From: Actinoplanes sp. TFC3
GTDB lineage: Bacteria > Actinomycetota > Actinomycetes > Mycobacteriales > Micromonosporaceae
DNA: 64,000 nucleotides
Direction: 5' to 3'
Assembly (NCBI RefSeq): GCF_001553785.1
Contig: NZ_LOJP01000001.1
Location: 5,825,009-5,889,008 of the forward strand
The translations under genes and the position numbers were made by a program. Shown one piece after another: positions 1 to 7,927 of the stretch (the first letter of the stretch is position 1; the number at the start of each line of letters is the position of its first letter). The notes beneath the pieces were generated by a model, which worked only from the letters and a program-made list of their open reading frames with translations, had not been told where the DNA came from and made no database searches.

Positions 1-164
1 GCCCCGAACCCACCCGCGCAAGTCCCCTCCCACCGGCGCAAACACCCCGCCCCCGGCGTTCCTGACCGTGACGGTCCCGCCGCTGAGCAGCCGATCGGAA
101 CGCCGTCCCCGGACGCGTAGGATCGGCTTCTCGGCCGGGCCGGCAGCCGGAGTCAGACGGGAAG

Positions 165-192
165 TTGACGTAACGACGTCTTGCCGTACGTA
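165..192 (+). promoter_or_regulatory. candidate promoter of the GntR-family gene
   Basis: A TTGACG -35-like hexamer at 165-170 is followed 16 nt later by TACGTA at 187-192. The palindrome GTACGTAC at 186-193 overlaps the -10 region and would be a reasonable half-site pair for a GntR-type autoregulator. This is inferred from position and symmetry only. The rest of 1-222 shows no coding signal. Confidence 0.35.
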
Positions 193-222
193 CAGTGCTA
201 TGGAGCATCGTGACCACGTAGT

Positions 223-636
223 GTGTCAGTCATGATCGATCCCTCGGCTGACCGTGCGGTGTTCCGCCAGCTCGCGGATCTCCTGCGCAACCAGATCGAA
301 TCCGGTGCACTGGGCCCCGGCGAGCCCCTGCCGAGCGAGCTACGCCTGGCGCAGGAGTACGGCATCAGCCGCACCACCGTGCGCCAAGCCATCGGCCAGC
401 TCCGCACCGAAGGCCTCGTCACCGTCGACCGCCCACGAGGGACCTTCGTCCGAGTCCCCGAGCCCGTCGAAGTGATCCCCCTGGCCCGAGGCGACCGAGC
501 CAGCGCCCGCATGCCCACCGACGCCGAACGCCGCGCCCACCGCCTGGGCGAAGGCGTCCCCGTCCTGGTGATAACAGCCCCCGACGGCACAACCGCAGTC
601 CTCCCCGCCGACCGCGTCCAAGTGACCCGCCCCTGA
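223..636 (+). CDS. GntR-family transcriptional regulator, short form
   Basis: This 137-residue protein starts with a winged helix-turn-helix of the GntR type. Residues 12-75 contain the FRQLADLLRNQIESG first helix, the PLPSE turn and the RTTVRQAIGQLRTEGLV recognition helix. The C-terminal part is only about 60 residues, much shorter than a FadR, HutC or MocR effector domain, so the effector, if any, is unknown. It is likely a DNA-binding repressor acting locally. The GTG start at 223 has no good ribosome-binding site; ATG at 232 is an alternative. It is separated from the next gene by 227 bp with no recognised feature. Confidence 0.8.
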   Translation: MSVMIDPSADRAVFRQLADLLRNQIESGALGPGEPLPSELRLAQEYGISRTTVRQAIGQLRTEGLVTVDRPRGTFVRVPEPVEVIPLARGDRASARMPTDAERRAHRLGEGVPVLVITAPDGTTAVLPADRVQVTRP

Positions 637-863
637 CCGCCCGGCCCCAAGGCGACAGCCCTGCGCCTATCGTCCGGGCGTCGCTGCTAGGTCGTGCCGC
701 AGGCGGATGCGGCCAGCGAGGCCTCTGCCCGCACGCAATGAAGGTCCCGCGTTAACCCGGCCGAGCGGCGCTGCCGCTTCGCGACGCGAGGGTTGCGCCC
801 GCGCAGCCCTCGCCCCACGCCGAAGCAGGCCGCCCCTACGGAAAAGAACCAACCACCCACTCC

Positions 864-1313
864 CTACTTCCGCGTACGCCGCCGATACCCGTGAACCTCA
901 TCCCACGACTCGATCACGAGATGATCAGCCGGCTCGCCCACGTACATCAAAGACATCTCCTTCACCTCCACCCGGAAATATCCAGCGTCGGCGACCGCGT
1001 CCTTCTCCGGGGCCTGGAACGGGACCGCGAGACCAGTCAGTTTGGCGTCGCCGGCTGGGGAGGGCGGTTCCACTGTGGGGCTGTGGATGGCTATTCGGGG
1101 ATCCCGATGAATGTCCTGCAGCTTTCGTGCCCCGGGCATGGAGCCGAAGGTGATCTCGCCCTCGGGGGTGAGGACCAGCTCGATGGCGCTGATCCGGGGG
1201 GAGCCGTCGCGGCGGAGGGTGGCCAGCGTCTTGTTGGTGCCGGCTTCGAAGCGGGCCTTCACCTTGGCCGCGAACTCCGGATGATCCTGCTCGATTTTCT
1301 GCCAGTTCGCCAT
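864..1313 (-). CDS. PPOX-class (split beta-barrel) FMN/F420-binding family protein
   Basis: The 149-residue protein has the pattern of the pyridoxamine 5'-phosphate oxidase-like split barrel: an early strand with TLATLRRDGSPRISAIE, a GEITFGSMPGARKLQDI segment and a DPRIAIHSP strand. Many actinobacterial members bind F420 or FMN and reduce small molecules or bind haem; the cofactor cannot be assigned here. Positions 30-90 hold the conserved barrel. ATG at 1313 is supported by a -10-like TAGCGT placed exactly 6 nt upstream, implying a leaderless transcript. The upstream sequence is a tandem repeat. Confidence 0.75.
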   Translation of the reverse strand: MANWQKIEQDHPEFAAKVKARFEAGTNKTLATLRRDGSPRISAIELVLTPEGEITFGSMPGARKLQDIHRDPRIAIHSPTVEPPSPAGDAKLTGLAVPFQAPEKDAVADAGYFRVEVKEMSLMYVGEPADHLVIESWDEVHGYRRRTRK

Positions 1314-1422
1314 GGCGGGACGCTAACGCCGGGGTACGACAGAAACCCAGGTTCACCACGGCGGAACGCTGGCGCCGCGGGGTACGACAGAAAACGCAGG
1401 ACCGCCACGGCGGGGCGCTGGG
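1314..1422. repeat. tandem duplication, 2.3 copies of a 46-49 bp unit
   Basis: Copy 1 is 1314-1359, copy 2 is 1360-1408 and a partial third copy is 1409-1422. Each begins GGCGGnnCGCT and contains GGGGTACGACAGAAA. The unit carries the promoter of the minus-strand gene that starts at 1313, so the promoter itself has been duplicated. The second copy has lost -10 match and spacing. Confidence 0.8.
1320..1342 (-). promoter_or_regulatory. PafBC/RecA-NDp-like promoter, leaderless
   Basis: Read on the minus strand, TGTCGTAC is followed by 8 nt and TAGCGT, then 6 nt and the ATG at 1313. The layout TGTCR...N8...TAnnnT is that described for the actinobacterial PafBC/RecA-NDp promoter. Only TGTCR of the upstream box matches, so damage inducibility is an inference. 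Confidence 0.45.
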
Positions 1423-1428
1423 AAACGG

Positions 1429-1881
1429 TCACCACAGGTCGTACTGATCGCGAGCCAGGGTGAAGCCGTGCTGGGTGGCCACGTTTTCGCACCGCAGGAA
1501 GGCCTGGGAGCTCTGGCAGCGAAGATCACCCGCCTGCTTGGACTCCCCGTAGGGCAGGGCGGGCGCAGAGGGCTGGCCGAGAACCGTGTCACCAGCACAA
1601 ACGAACTGCGCCGCGCTCGCCAAGGTGATCCCAGAGCCGTAGCTGAGCTGGCAGTCGGCCGGCTTCGCAGGTGCTTGCCACGTCTTCTTGGCGATGTCGC
1701 AGCGGACCTTGGCCGGAGTGAGGTAGCAGCCGATGTTCCCCGACGGGGACGAGAACCCGGAGGAGACCGACGGGGCGTTGCCGAGGGCGTCGTGAGCTGG
1801 GGGCGTACCGGTGGATGATGATGTGGGAGCACAGCCAGCCGTCAGGGCAAGCAGGGCTACCAGCGCAACCACCGAACGCAC
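1429..1881 (-). CDS. secreted lipoprotein of unknown function
   Basis: Starting at GTG 1881, the 150-residue product has a short lipoprotein signal: a hydrophobic VVALVALLALTAGC with lipobox LTAGC and Cys near residue 16. The mature part is Ser/Thr/Pro-rich for about 25 residues, then holds a compact domain with four Cys (GCYLTPAKVRCD, PADCQLSYG, DLRCQSSQAFLRC), probably disulfide-bonded outside the cell. The family is not recognised. Longer readings would run through the iteron-like repeats and lack a signal peptide, so they were not used. Confidence 0.7.
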   Translation of the reverse strand: MRSVVALVALLALTAGCAPTSSSTGTPPAHDALGNAPSVSSGFSSPSGNIGCYLTPAKVRCDIAKKTWQAPAKPADCQLSYGSGITLASAAQFVCAGDTVLGQPSAPALPYGESKQAGDLRCQSSQAFLRCENVATQHGFTLARDQYDLW

Positions 1882-1909
1882 TTGATCCGCACCCCCAAGC
1901 GAAACCAGC

Positions 1910-1985
1910 CAACCGGCCGAACAGCAAACGCCCAACCGGCCGAACAGCAAACGCCCAACCGGCCGAACAGCAACCGGCCGAGCAG
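1910..1985. repeat. iteron-like direct repeats, 23-bp period
   Basis: The core CAACCGGCCGAACAG recurs at 1910, 1933 and 1956 with an 8-nt linker and a fourth, slightly diverged core at 1971-1985. Each core contains the palindrome CGGCCG. The array lies between the divergent starts of the lipoprotein gene and xerC, so it overlaps both promoter regions. Confidence 0.8.
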
Positions 1986-2027
1986 AAACGGCTCGACAGG
2001 CGCGATGATAGGCAGGTGGAGCAACCG

Positions 2028-2948
2028 TTGAGCACCCGGGACGCCCATGAGGCATTGCCACCGGCCCTGCGGCAGGCGGTTGACGATTTCGGGCTGCAGC
2101 TGGCGCGCGTTGACAACCGATCAGCTCATACCGTGCGCGCGTATGTGGGTGACGTGGTCTCCCTTCTTGCCCATGCCGCCGAGGCCGGTTGCGCGGCGCC
2201 GGGGGATCTGGACATCGGAGTGTTGCGGGCCTGGCTGGCCCGGCGGATGGCGGACGGGGCCGCGCGCACGTCGCAGGCTCGGCGGGCGGCGGCAGCGCGC
2301 ACCTTCACCGTGTGGGCGATGCGGGCCGGGTTGTGCGACTCCGACGTCGGAGCCTCGCTGGCCAGCCCGAAGGCCCATCGCGACCTGCCGTCGGTGTTGC
2401 GCGCCGAGCAGGCGGCGGATCTGGTCGAGCGCACGGACGATGACCCCCATGCGGTACGCGACACAGCGGTGCTCGAGCTGCTCTATGCGACCGGGGTGCG
2501 CGTGAGCGAGCTGTGCGGGCTCGACCTCGCCGACGTGGACGAGTCCCGGCGGGTGGTCCGCGTGTTCGGCAAAGGCGCCAAGGAGCGGGCTGTCCCCTAC
2601 GGCGTGCCGGCCCAGCGCGCCCTTGATGCCTGGCTGCGCGACGGACGGCCGAAGCTGGCGCACCCGGGCAGCAAGGATGCCCTCTTTCTCGGGGCGCGCG
2701 GGGGTCGCCTGCAGCAGACCGTGGTGCGCCGGATCGTGGCTGCGGCGGCGCAGCGTGCCGGGCTGCCGCACACCAGCCCGCACGATCTGCGGCACTCGGC
2801 GGCGACCCATCTGCTGGACGGGGGTGCCGATCTGCGGGCGGTGCAGGATCTGCTCGGACACGCCTCGTTGTCGAGCACCCAGATCTACACCCACGTATCG
2901 ACGGAACGGCTGCGCGCGGCGTTCGAGCAGGCTCACCCGAGAGCTTGA
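2028..2948 (+). CDS. xerC: tyrosine recombinase XerC
   Basis: This is a site-specific tyrosine recombinase resolving chromosome dimers at dif, normally acting with XerD. The N-terminal SAM-like core-binding domain (residues about 10-95) includes RSAHTVRAYVGDV. The catalytic domain shows the Arg in TGVRVSELCGL, the Lys in FGKGAKERAVP, HDLRHSAATHLL (H-x-x-R), LGHASLSSTQIYTHV with the second His, and the nucleophile Tyr in IYTH. The length of 306 residues is normal. TTG 2028 is preferred because AGGTGGA lies 7 nt upstream; GTG 2016 is an alternative. xerC near rnhB and rplS is typical for actinobacteria. Confidence 0.9.
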   Translation: MSTRDAHEALPPALRQAVDDFGLQLARVDNRSAHTVRAYVGDVVSLLAHAAEAGCAAPGDLDIGVLRAWLARRMADGAARTSQARRAAAARTFTVWAMRAGLCDSDVGASLASPKAHRDLPSVLRAEQAADLVERTDDDPHAVRDTAVLELLYATGVRVSELCGLDLADVDESRRVVRVFGKGAKERAVPYGVPAQRALDAWLRDGRPKLAHPGSKDALFLGARGGRLQQTVVRRIVAAAAQRAGLPHTSPHDLRHSAATHLLDGGADLRAVQDLLGHASLSSTQIYTHVSTERLRAAFEQAHPRA

Positions 2949-2979
2949 AGAATTCGTAAACGCCAGCGGGCTCGTGTCG

Positions 2980-2985
2980 TACGAT
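2980..2985 (+). promoter_or_regulatory. -10 element TACGAT, leaderless start
   Basis: TACGAT lies exactly 6 nt before the GTG start at 2992, and no ribosome-binding site precedes the gene. This arrangement predicts transcription starting at the first codon. Confidence 0.45.
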
Positions 2986-2991
2986 CGCAGC

Positions 2992-4179
2992 GTGAGCGCC
3001 GGAGATCCGCCCCCGCCCATCCCGGGAGCCCGGCTCCTCTTCTCGCTCGACCCCGGCATCGCCTATCTCAACCACGGCTCGTTCGGGGCCGTGCCGATCG
3101 GCGTGCAACGGGCCCAGCAGCGGCTGCGCGACGAAACCGACCGCAATCCGATGGCGTTCTACGCGGGCACCGCGCTGGGCGACCGTATCGTCCACACCCG
3201 ACGTCACCTGGCCCAGTTTCTCGGGGCCGACCCGGACGGCAGCGCGCTGGTGCCGAACGCGACGGCGGGCGTCTCGCTGGCCCTGCAATCGGTGCGGCTG
3301 AAGCCCGGCGATGAGGTGCTGCTCACCGATCACGGCTACGGCGCCAACGAGATGGCAGCCAAACGTCAATGCCGCCGGGACGGGGCCACGGCTCGGACGG
3401 TCGCGGTGCCGCTGCTGGCCACGGATGCCGAGGTGGTGGGCCGGATCCGCGACGCGCTGCGGCCCGGCAAGACCAAGCTGCTGATCGTCGACCAGCTGAC
3501 CTCGCCGACCGCCAAGGTGCTGCCGGTGCGCGACATCGTGGCGGCGGCGCGCGAGCATGAGATCCCGGTGCTGGTCGACGCCGCGCACGCGCCGGGCATG
3601 CTGTCGCTGGAGGTCGACCGGATCGGCGCCGACTTCTGGGTGGGCAACCTGCACAAGTGGGCCTATGCGCCGCGGGCCACCGGGCTGTTCAGCGTGTCCC
3701 CGGCCTGGCGGCGCCGGATCGAGCCGCTGGTCGTCTCGTGGGAGCAGGAGAGCGGCTTCCCGCACAACGTGGAATTCCAGGGGACGCTGGACTACTCGGC
3801 TTGGCTGGCGGCACCGGCCGGGTTGTTCACCATGCGCCAGCTGGGTGCCGGCACCGTGCGGCGGCACAACGCCGAGCTGGCCGCCTATGGCCAGCGGGTG
3901 GTCGGGGAGGCGCTGGGCCTGGCCCGCACCGAGCTGCCCGATCCCGGGTCGCCGGAAGCGGCCATGCGGATCGTGCCGATGCCCCCGGGGGTGGCGGCCA
4001 CCCGGCCCGAGGCATCCGCGCTGCGCCAGCTCATCGCCGACAAGCTGGCCATCGAGGTCGCGCTGAACCCGTGGGGCGGGCGCGGCTGGCTGCGGCTGAG
4101 CGCCCAGGCGTACAACCGCGCGGAGGAATACGACCGCCTGGCCGAGCATCTGCCGCAACTGCTCGCCGAACATCACTGA
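2992..4179 (+). CDS. class V aminotransferase, isopenicillin-N-epimerase-like
   Basis: This 395-residue PLP enzyme has fold-type I, class V features: YLNHGSFGAVP near the N-terminus, VPNATAGVSLAL for phosphate binding, LLIVDQLTSPTAKVLP, VDAAHAPG with the Asp that contacts the pyridine nitrogen, and Lys in NLHKWAYAPRATG as the Schiff-base residue. Relatives include CefD-like epimerases and cysteine desulfurase-like proteins; substrate cannot be deduced. It sits between xerC and an M23 peptidase rather than in a biosynthetic cluster. It overlaps the convergent peptidase gene by 7 nt. Confidence 0.85.
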   Translation: MSAGDPPPPIPGARLLFSLDPGIAYLNHGSFGAVPIGVQRAQQRLRDETDRNPMAFYAGTALGDRIVHTRRHLAQFLGADPDGSALVPNATAGVSLALQSVRLKPGDEVLLTDHGYGANEMAAKRQCRRDGATARTVAVPLLATDAEVVGRIRDALRPGKTKLLIVDQLTSPTAKVLPVRDIVAAAREHEIPVLVDAAHAPGMLSLEVDRIGADFWVGNLHKWAYAPRATGLFSVSPAWRRRIEPLVVSWEQESGFPHNVEFQGTLDYSAWLAAPAGLFTMRQLGAGTVRRHNAELAAYGQRVVGEALGLARTELPDPGSPEAAMRIVPMPPGVAATRPEASALRQLIADKLAIEVALNPWGGRGWLRLSAQAYNRAEEYDRLAEHLPQLLAEHH

Positions 4180-4628
4180 GCCCCGGCCAGCCGGGACACG
4201 GGAAGCAGGCGGACCGCACCGGCGCCGAGCAGGGTCAGGGGATCCAGGTAGCCGGCGCCGCGCCGCAGGCCCCAGTGGAGGCAGGCTTCCGTGGGGCAGC
4301 CGGGGTGACCGGGTGACAGAAAACCGATCTGCGCACCCGCCGCCACCGCCGAGCCCACCCGGACGACGCCGAGCGACAGCGGCTCATAGGTGGTCCGCAG
4401 GCCGTCGGCGTGCGCGATGCTGACCACACCCCGGCCGGCCACGAGCCCCGCGAAGACAATCCTCCCGGCACCGGCCGCGCGGACCGGGGCGCCGGGGAAG
4501 GACGACAGGTCGACGCCGCGGTGACCGGCCAGCCAGGGCTGCGCGGGCGGGTCGAAGCGCCGGCTGATCGGGCCCGCGACGGGCCACCCGAACATCAGCA
4601 GAGACAGCAGGAGAGCCATGCCCGGCAT
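4173..4628 (-). CDS. M23-family zinc metallopeptidase (LytM-type)
   Basis: The 151-residue protein has an N-terminal signal or anchor segment (MALLLSLLMFGWPVAGP) followed by a single M23 domain. HRGVDL supplies the first zinc His and Asp, and ACLHWGLRRG supplies the last zinc His. The first His of the usual HxH pair is Cys here, a change seen in an actinobacterial subgroup but one that could lower activity. The likely role is peptidoglycan cleavage outside the membrane. It is small: no LysM or coiled-coil module is attached. Confidence 0.8.
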   Translation of the reverse strand: MPGMALLLSLLMFGWPVAGPISRRFDPPAQPWLAGHRGVDLSSFPGAPVRAAGAGRIVFAGLVAGRGVVSIAHADGLRTTYEPLSLGVVRVGSAVAAGAQIGFLSPGHPGCPTEACLHWGLRRGAGYLDPLTLLGAGAVRLLPVSRLAGAQ

Positions 4629-4688
4629 CCTGCCGAAAACGGCAACCGGGCGTGGCTCCCCCTGTGGACAACTCGCTGGCGGTGCGGA

Positions 4689-5012
4689 TCAGCCGCCGAA
4701 GCCCGGCTCGTCCGGGAGCGAGATGTCTGGCTTTTCCAGCTCCTCGACGTTGACGTCCTTGAACGTCATGACCCGCACGTTCTTGACGAACCGGGCCGGG
4801 CGGTACATGTCCCAGACCCAGGCGTCATGCATCTCGACCTCGAAGTACACCTCGCCGTCGGAGTTGCGCACGTGCAGGTCCACCTGGTTGGCCAGGTAGA
4901 AGCGGCGCTCCGTCTCCACCACGTACGAGAACTGACGGACGATGTCGCGGTACTCCCGGTAGAGCTGCAGCTCCATCTCGGTCTCGTACTTCTCGAGATC
5001 CTCTGCGCTCAT
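4689..5012 (-). CDS. DUF2469 family protein
   Basis: The 107-residue acidic protein begins MSAEDLEKYETEMELQLYREY and ends in DISLPDEPGFGG. It belongs to the DUF2469 family, found next to rnhB across actinobacteria; the function is unknown. It has no signal peptide, membrane segment or metal motif. Its start overlaps the rnhB stop by 4 nt (ATGA), so translation is probably coupled. Confidence 0.9.
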   Translation of the reverse strand: MSAEDLEKYETEMELQLYREYRDIVRQFSYVVETERRFYLANQVDLHVRNSDGEVYFEVEMHDAWVWDMYRPARFVKNVRVMTFKDVNVEELEKPDISLPDEPGFGG

Positions 5013-5827
5013 CGCTTCTCGCCCTCCATTGCCTCATCTTCCCCCACCGGCACCGGCGGCCGAGGCTGCTCGCCCGACGCCACGCCGACGGTACCCTCAC
5101 TGTCCGCCCAGAGCATCAGCGGCTCGGCCCCGGGCGCGGCGGCTGAGGCCGGCCGACGGGCTCGCGGCGGGCGGTTGCCGCGCCCGGAGGCGGCGGCGAC
5201 GTTCACATATGAGAACCGGTGCTCGGCGCACGGGCCACGCTCGGTGAGCGCGGTGCTGTGCTCCTCGGTGATGTAGCCCTTGTGCACCGCGAAGCCGTAG
5301 CCGGGGAACTTGCCGTCCAGCTCGACCATCAGCCGGTCGCGGGTGACCTTGGCCAGCACGCTGGCCGCCGCGACGCAGGCCGCGACCCGGTCACCTTTCC
5401 ACACCGCCAGCCCGGGGGCGCCCAGCCCGTCGACCGGAAACCCGTCGGTCAGCACGTATTCCGGCGGGGTGCTCAGCAAGGCCAGCGCCCGGCGCATCGC
5501 GGCGAGGTTGCACACGTGCAGCCCGCGGGCGTCGACCTCGGTCGCTGGGATGATAACGACCGACCAGGCCAGGGCGCGCTTGACCACCTGCTCGTAGACA
5601 CGCTCGCGAGCCGCCGGCGTGAGCAGCTTGGAGTCGGCCAGCTCCTCGATCTCGCCGCGCTTGCCCTCGGGCAGGATGGCCGCTCCGGCGACCAGCGGCC
5701 CGGCGCAGGCACCGCGGCCGGCCTCGTCGGCACCGGCCACGTAGCGAAAGCCCCGGCGGTGCAGCGCCTGCTCGATGGCGTAGAGCCCGGCTTCGCGGCG
5801 CACCACAGTGCGAGGTGGGGTCAGCAT
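5009..5827 (-). CDS. rnhB: ribonuclease HII
   Basis: This enzyme cleaves RNA in RNA:DNA hybrids and removes misincorporated ribonucleotides. Acidic catalytic residues are visible in GADEAGRGACAG (Asp-Glu), LTDGFPVDG (Asp) and KVTRDRLM (Asp). The catalytic core ends near AEHRFSYVNVAAA. About 55 further residues, rich in Pro, Ala, Arg and Glu, form a low-complexity tail with no counterpart in typical RNase HII. ATG 5827 shares one base with the upstream Nudix stop (TGATG), and the stop overlaps the DUF2469 start. Confidence 0.92.
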   Translation of the reverse strand: MLTPPRTVVRREAGLYAIEQALHRRGFRYVAGADEAGRGACAGPLVAGAAILPEGKRGEIEELADSKLLTPAARERVYEQVVKRALAWSVVIIPATEVDARGLHVCNLAAMRRALALLSTPPEYVLTDGFPVDGLGAPGLAVWKGDRVAACVAAASVLAKVTRDRLMVELDGKFPGYGFAVHKGYITEEHSTALTERGPCAEHRFSYVNVAAASGRGNRPPRARRPASAAAPGAEPLMLWADSEGTVGVASGEQPRPPVPVGEDEAMEGEKR

Positions 5828-6288
5828 CAGGCGGCTCCCAGCACGCCGGCCCGGCGGATCAGGCCGGCCAAATCGAGCGGGAAGATCTGCTCGGGCGAGG
5901 CTTCCACGTCGGCGGCCGACCACCAGCGGTGCTCGGTGATGGTCTGCTGCTCGTCGGCGTCGAACCCGGCGGTGGACACTTCCCAGCTCGGCACGCGGTG
6001 CACGAAGAAGTGCTGGCTCTGCTGATAGTGCCGGTTGCGGTAGCTGAACTCGGCGACCTCGTGGTGCACCGGCTCGCCGAGTTCGGCGGCGTCCACGCGC
6101 AGGCCGGTCTCCTCGAACAGCTCGCGCGCCGCGCCCTGCGCCGGGGTCTCCCCCTCGTCCAGGCCGCCGCCCGGAGTGAACCACCAGTGCTCGCCGGGCC
6201 GGGCCGGGTCACCACCGCGCAGCAGCAGCGCCCGGTCCTTGTCATCGATCAGCAACACCCGCGCCGCTCGTCGCTGAATGTACGTCAC
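5827..6288 (-). CDS. Nudix hydrolase
   Basis: The 153-residue protein carries a full Nudix box: GGGLDEGE followed by TPAQGAARELFEETGL, with the REx2EExG core that binds Mg2+. Such enzymes hydrolyse nucleoside diphosphates linked to another group; the substrate is unknown. It is the first gene of the rnhB operon. Its GTG start is preceded by TAGGCT and exactly 6 nt, predicting a leaderless message. Confidence 0.88.
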   Translation of the reverse strand: MTYIQRRAARVLLIDDKDRALLLRGGDPARPGEHWWFTPGGGLDEGETPAQGAARELFEETGLRVDAAELGEPVHHEVAEFSYRNRHYQQSQHFFVHRVPSWEVSTAGFDADEQQTITEHRWWSAADVEASPEQIFPLDLAGLIRRAGVLGAA

Positions 6289-6294
6289 GGCTAA

Positions 6295-6300
6295 AGCCTA
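6295..6300 (-). promoter_or_regulatory. -10 element TAGGCT, leaderless start
   Basis: On the minus strand TAGGCT is followed by 6 nt and the GTG start of the Nudix gene. No Shine-Dalgarno sequence is present. Confidence 0.5.
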
Positions 6301-6340
6301 TTGCGCCGCTCATCGATCTTGAGAGCGGGTGCCGCGGGCC

Positions 6341-6991
6341 TCACTTGGTCCTGGGCGCGTCCGGCACGTCGTCGAACGACTTGGGCACCGACAGCCAGGT
6401 GGCTCGCTTCACCGGCCAGAACACGGTGAACGCCCGGCCGACGATGGAGTCGGACTTGATCGTGGCTTCCTCGATGTTCTCGGTCTGCTCCCAGTGCTCC
6501 AGGGAGTCGCCCGAGGCCGAGCGGTGGTCACCCATGACCCACAGGCGCCCCTGCGGCACGGTGATGTCGAACGGCTCGTCGGCGGCCGGGTCCTGGTTGC
6601 CGTCGACGTCCTTGTAGATGTACGGCTCGGTGAGCGAGTGACCGTTGATCATCAGGTGCTGCTGGGGGTCGCAGCAGACCACGTGGTCGCCGCCGACGCC
6701 GATGATGCGCTTGATGAAGTCTTCGCCCTCGGTGCCGCTCTGCCAGTCCGAGGGCGCCTTGAACACCACGATCTCGCCGCGGCGGGGCTCACGGAAGTCG
6801 TAGACCAGCTTGTTGACGAGCACCCGGTCCCAGATGTTGAGGGTGTGCTCCATCGACGGCGACGGGATGTAGAAGGTCTGCAGGACGAATGCCCGCACCA
6901 GGACCGCGACCAGGATCGCCACGCCCACCAGGATCGGGAGCTCGCGCCAGAAGGAACCACGGCGCTTCTCGCCGGTCTGCTCGTCAATCAC
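6341..6991 (-). CDS. lepB: signal peptidase I
   Basis: This membrane serine protease removes Sec and Tat signal peptides. One N-terminal transmembrane helix (PILVGVAILVAVLVRAFVLQTF) precedes the Ser of YIPSPSMEHTL (box B). The general-base Lys is in EDFIKRIIGVGGD and the conserved VMGDHRSASGDS follows. At 216 residues it is the shorter of two paralogues. Its GTG start overlaps the stop of the upstream paralogue by 4 nt (GTGA). Tandem signal peptidases next to rplS are usual in actinomycetes. Confidence 0.93.
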   Translation of the reverse strand: MIDEQTGEKRRGSFWRELPILVGVAILVAVLVRAFVLQTFYIPSPSMEHTLNIWDRVLVNKLVYDFREPRRGEIVVFKAPSDWQSGTEGEDFIKRIIGVGGDHVVCCDPQQHLMINGHSLTEPYIYKDVDGNQDPAADEPFDITVPQGRLWVMGDHRSASGDSLEHWEQTENIEEATIKSDSIVGRAFTVFWPVKRATWLSVPKSFDDVPDAPRTK

Positions 6992-7872
6992 GACCGGAGC
7001 CTACGTCGCCGGGGACGGATGCACAGTCCGGAACGCGCGGATACGCCGACACTTAAGAAGAACGGGAGCATCACTGCCGTGCTGGCCGGATCGGGTTGCG
7101 GGGCCGGTGGACGACCCAGCGGGGCCGCGCCGACCGGATGTTCGGCCGCGTACGACGTCCAGATGGCGGGCACGGAGAGGCTGGTGAAGCGGCTGGTCGG
7201 CCACACGATGACGAAGGCCCGGCCGATCACGTTGTCGATCGGTACCGGGCCCTGGCAGCGCGCGTCCTGCGAGACCAGCCGGTGGTCGCCCATGACGAAC
7301 ATCTCACCCGCCGGGACGGTCACCTCGGTGAAGCGCCGGCTGCTGCACTGGCGCGGGTTGGGCGGCGCGTCTAGGGGGGAATTCTCGGAGATGTACGGCT
7401 CGTCGATCGGCTGGCCGTTCACCGTGATCCGGCCCTGCGCGTCGCAGCAGGCCACCTTGTCACCGGGCAGCCCGATCACCCGCTTGATGAAGTCGCGCTC
7501 ACCCGGACGGCTGACCCCGACGAGGTCGCCGATGGTCCGGCCGAGCTTGGCCCCGAAGGTGTTGCTCAGCGGTGTCGCAGGCTGCTCGGACTCCCAGTTG
7601 TCGGGGCCGCGGAACACCACGATCTCGCCGCGCACCGGGTCGCGCATGTCATAGACGACCTTGTTGACCAGCACACGGTCCTTGATCTCCAAGGTGGTCT
7701 GCATCGAACCGGAGGGGATGAAGAACGCCTGGACCAGGAAGGTGCGGATCAGCACCGCCAGGCAGAACGCCACCACGAGCAGCAGCGGAAGCTCCTGCCA
7801 GAGCGGCATCTCCTTGCGGCGGATGACCCGGCCGCGACGCCGCCCGGAGGAGGCGCCTCGATACCCCTGCAT
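6988..7872 (-). CDS. lepB: signal peptidase I, paralogue with C-terminal extension
   Basis: This is a second type I signal peptidase. A basic N-terminus (GRRRGRVIRRKE) precedes a membrane helix (LPLLLVVAFCLAVLIRTFLVQ), the Ser of FIPSGSMQTTL, the Lys of ERDFIKRVIGLPGDK and VMGDHRLVSQD. An insert between the first two boxes carries SNTFGAKLGRTIGDLVG. After the usual end near VPAIW there are about 65 extra residues of Pro-rich then basic sequence, including one rare TTA leucine codon. ATG 7872 is chosen because TAGCGT lies 7 nt upstream; GTG 7881 is possible. Confidence 0.9.
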   Translation of the reverse strand: MQGYRGASSGRRRGRVIRRKEMPLWQELPLLLVVAFCLAVLIRTFLVQAFFIPSGSMQTTLEIKDRVLVNKVVYDMRDPVRGEIVVFRGPDNWESEQPATPLSNTFGAKLGRTIGDLVGVSRPGERDFIKRVIGLPGDKVACCDAQGRITVNGQPIDEPYISENSPLDAPPNPRQCSSRRFTEVTVPAGEMFVMGDHRLVSQDARCQGPVPIDNVIGRAFVIVWPTSRFTSLSVPAIWTSYAAEHPVGAAPLGRPPAPQPDPASTAVMLPFFLSVGVSARSGLCIRPRRRRLRS

Positions 7873-7927
7873 CGGTTCCACGCTACGTCTCTCCCGCCGC
7901 CGTCCGAGCGAATCGACCCGGATACAG

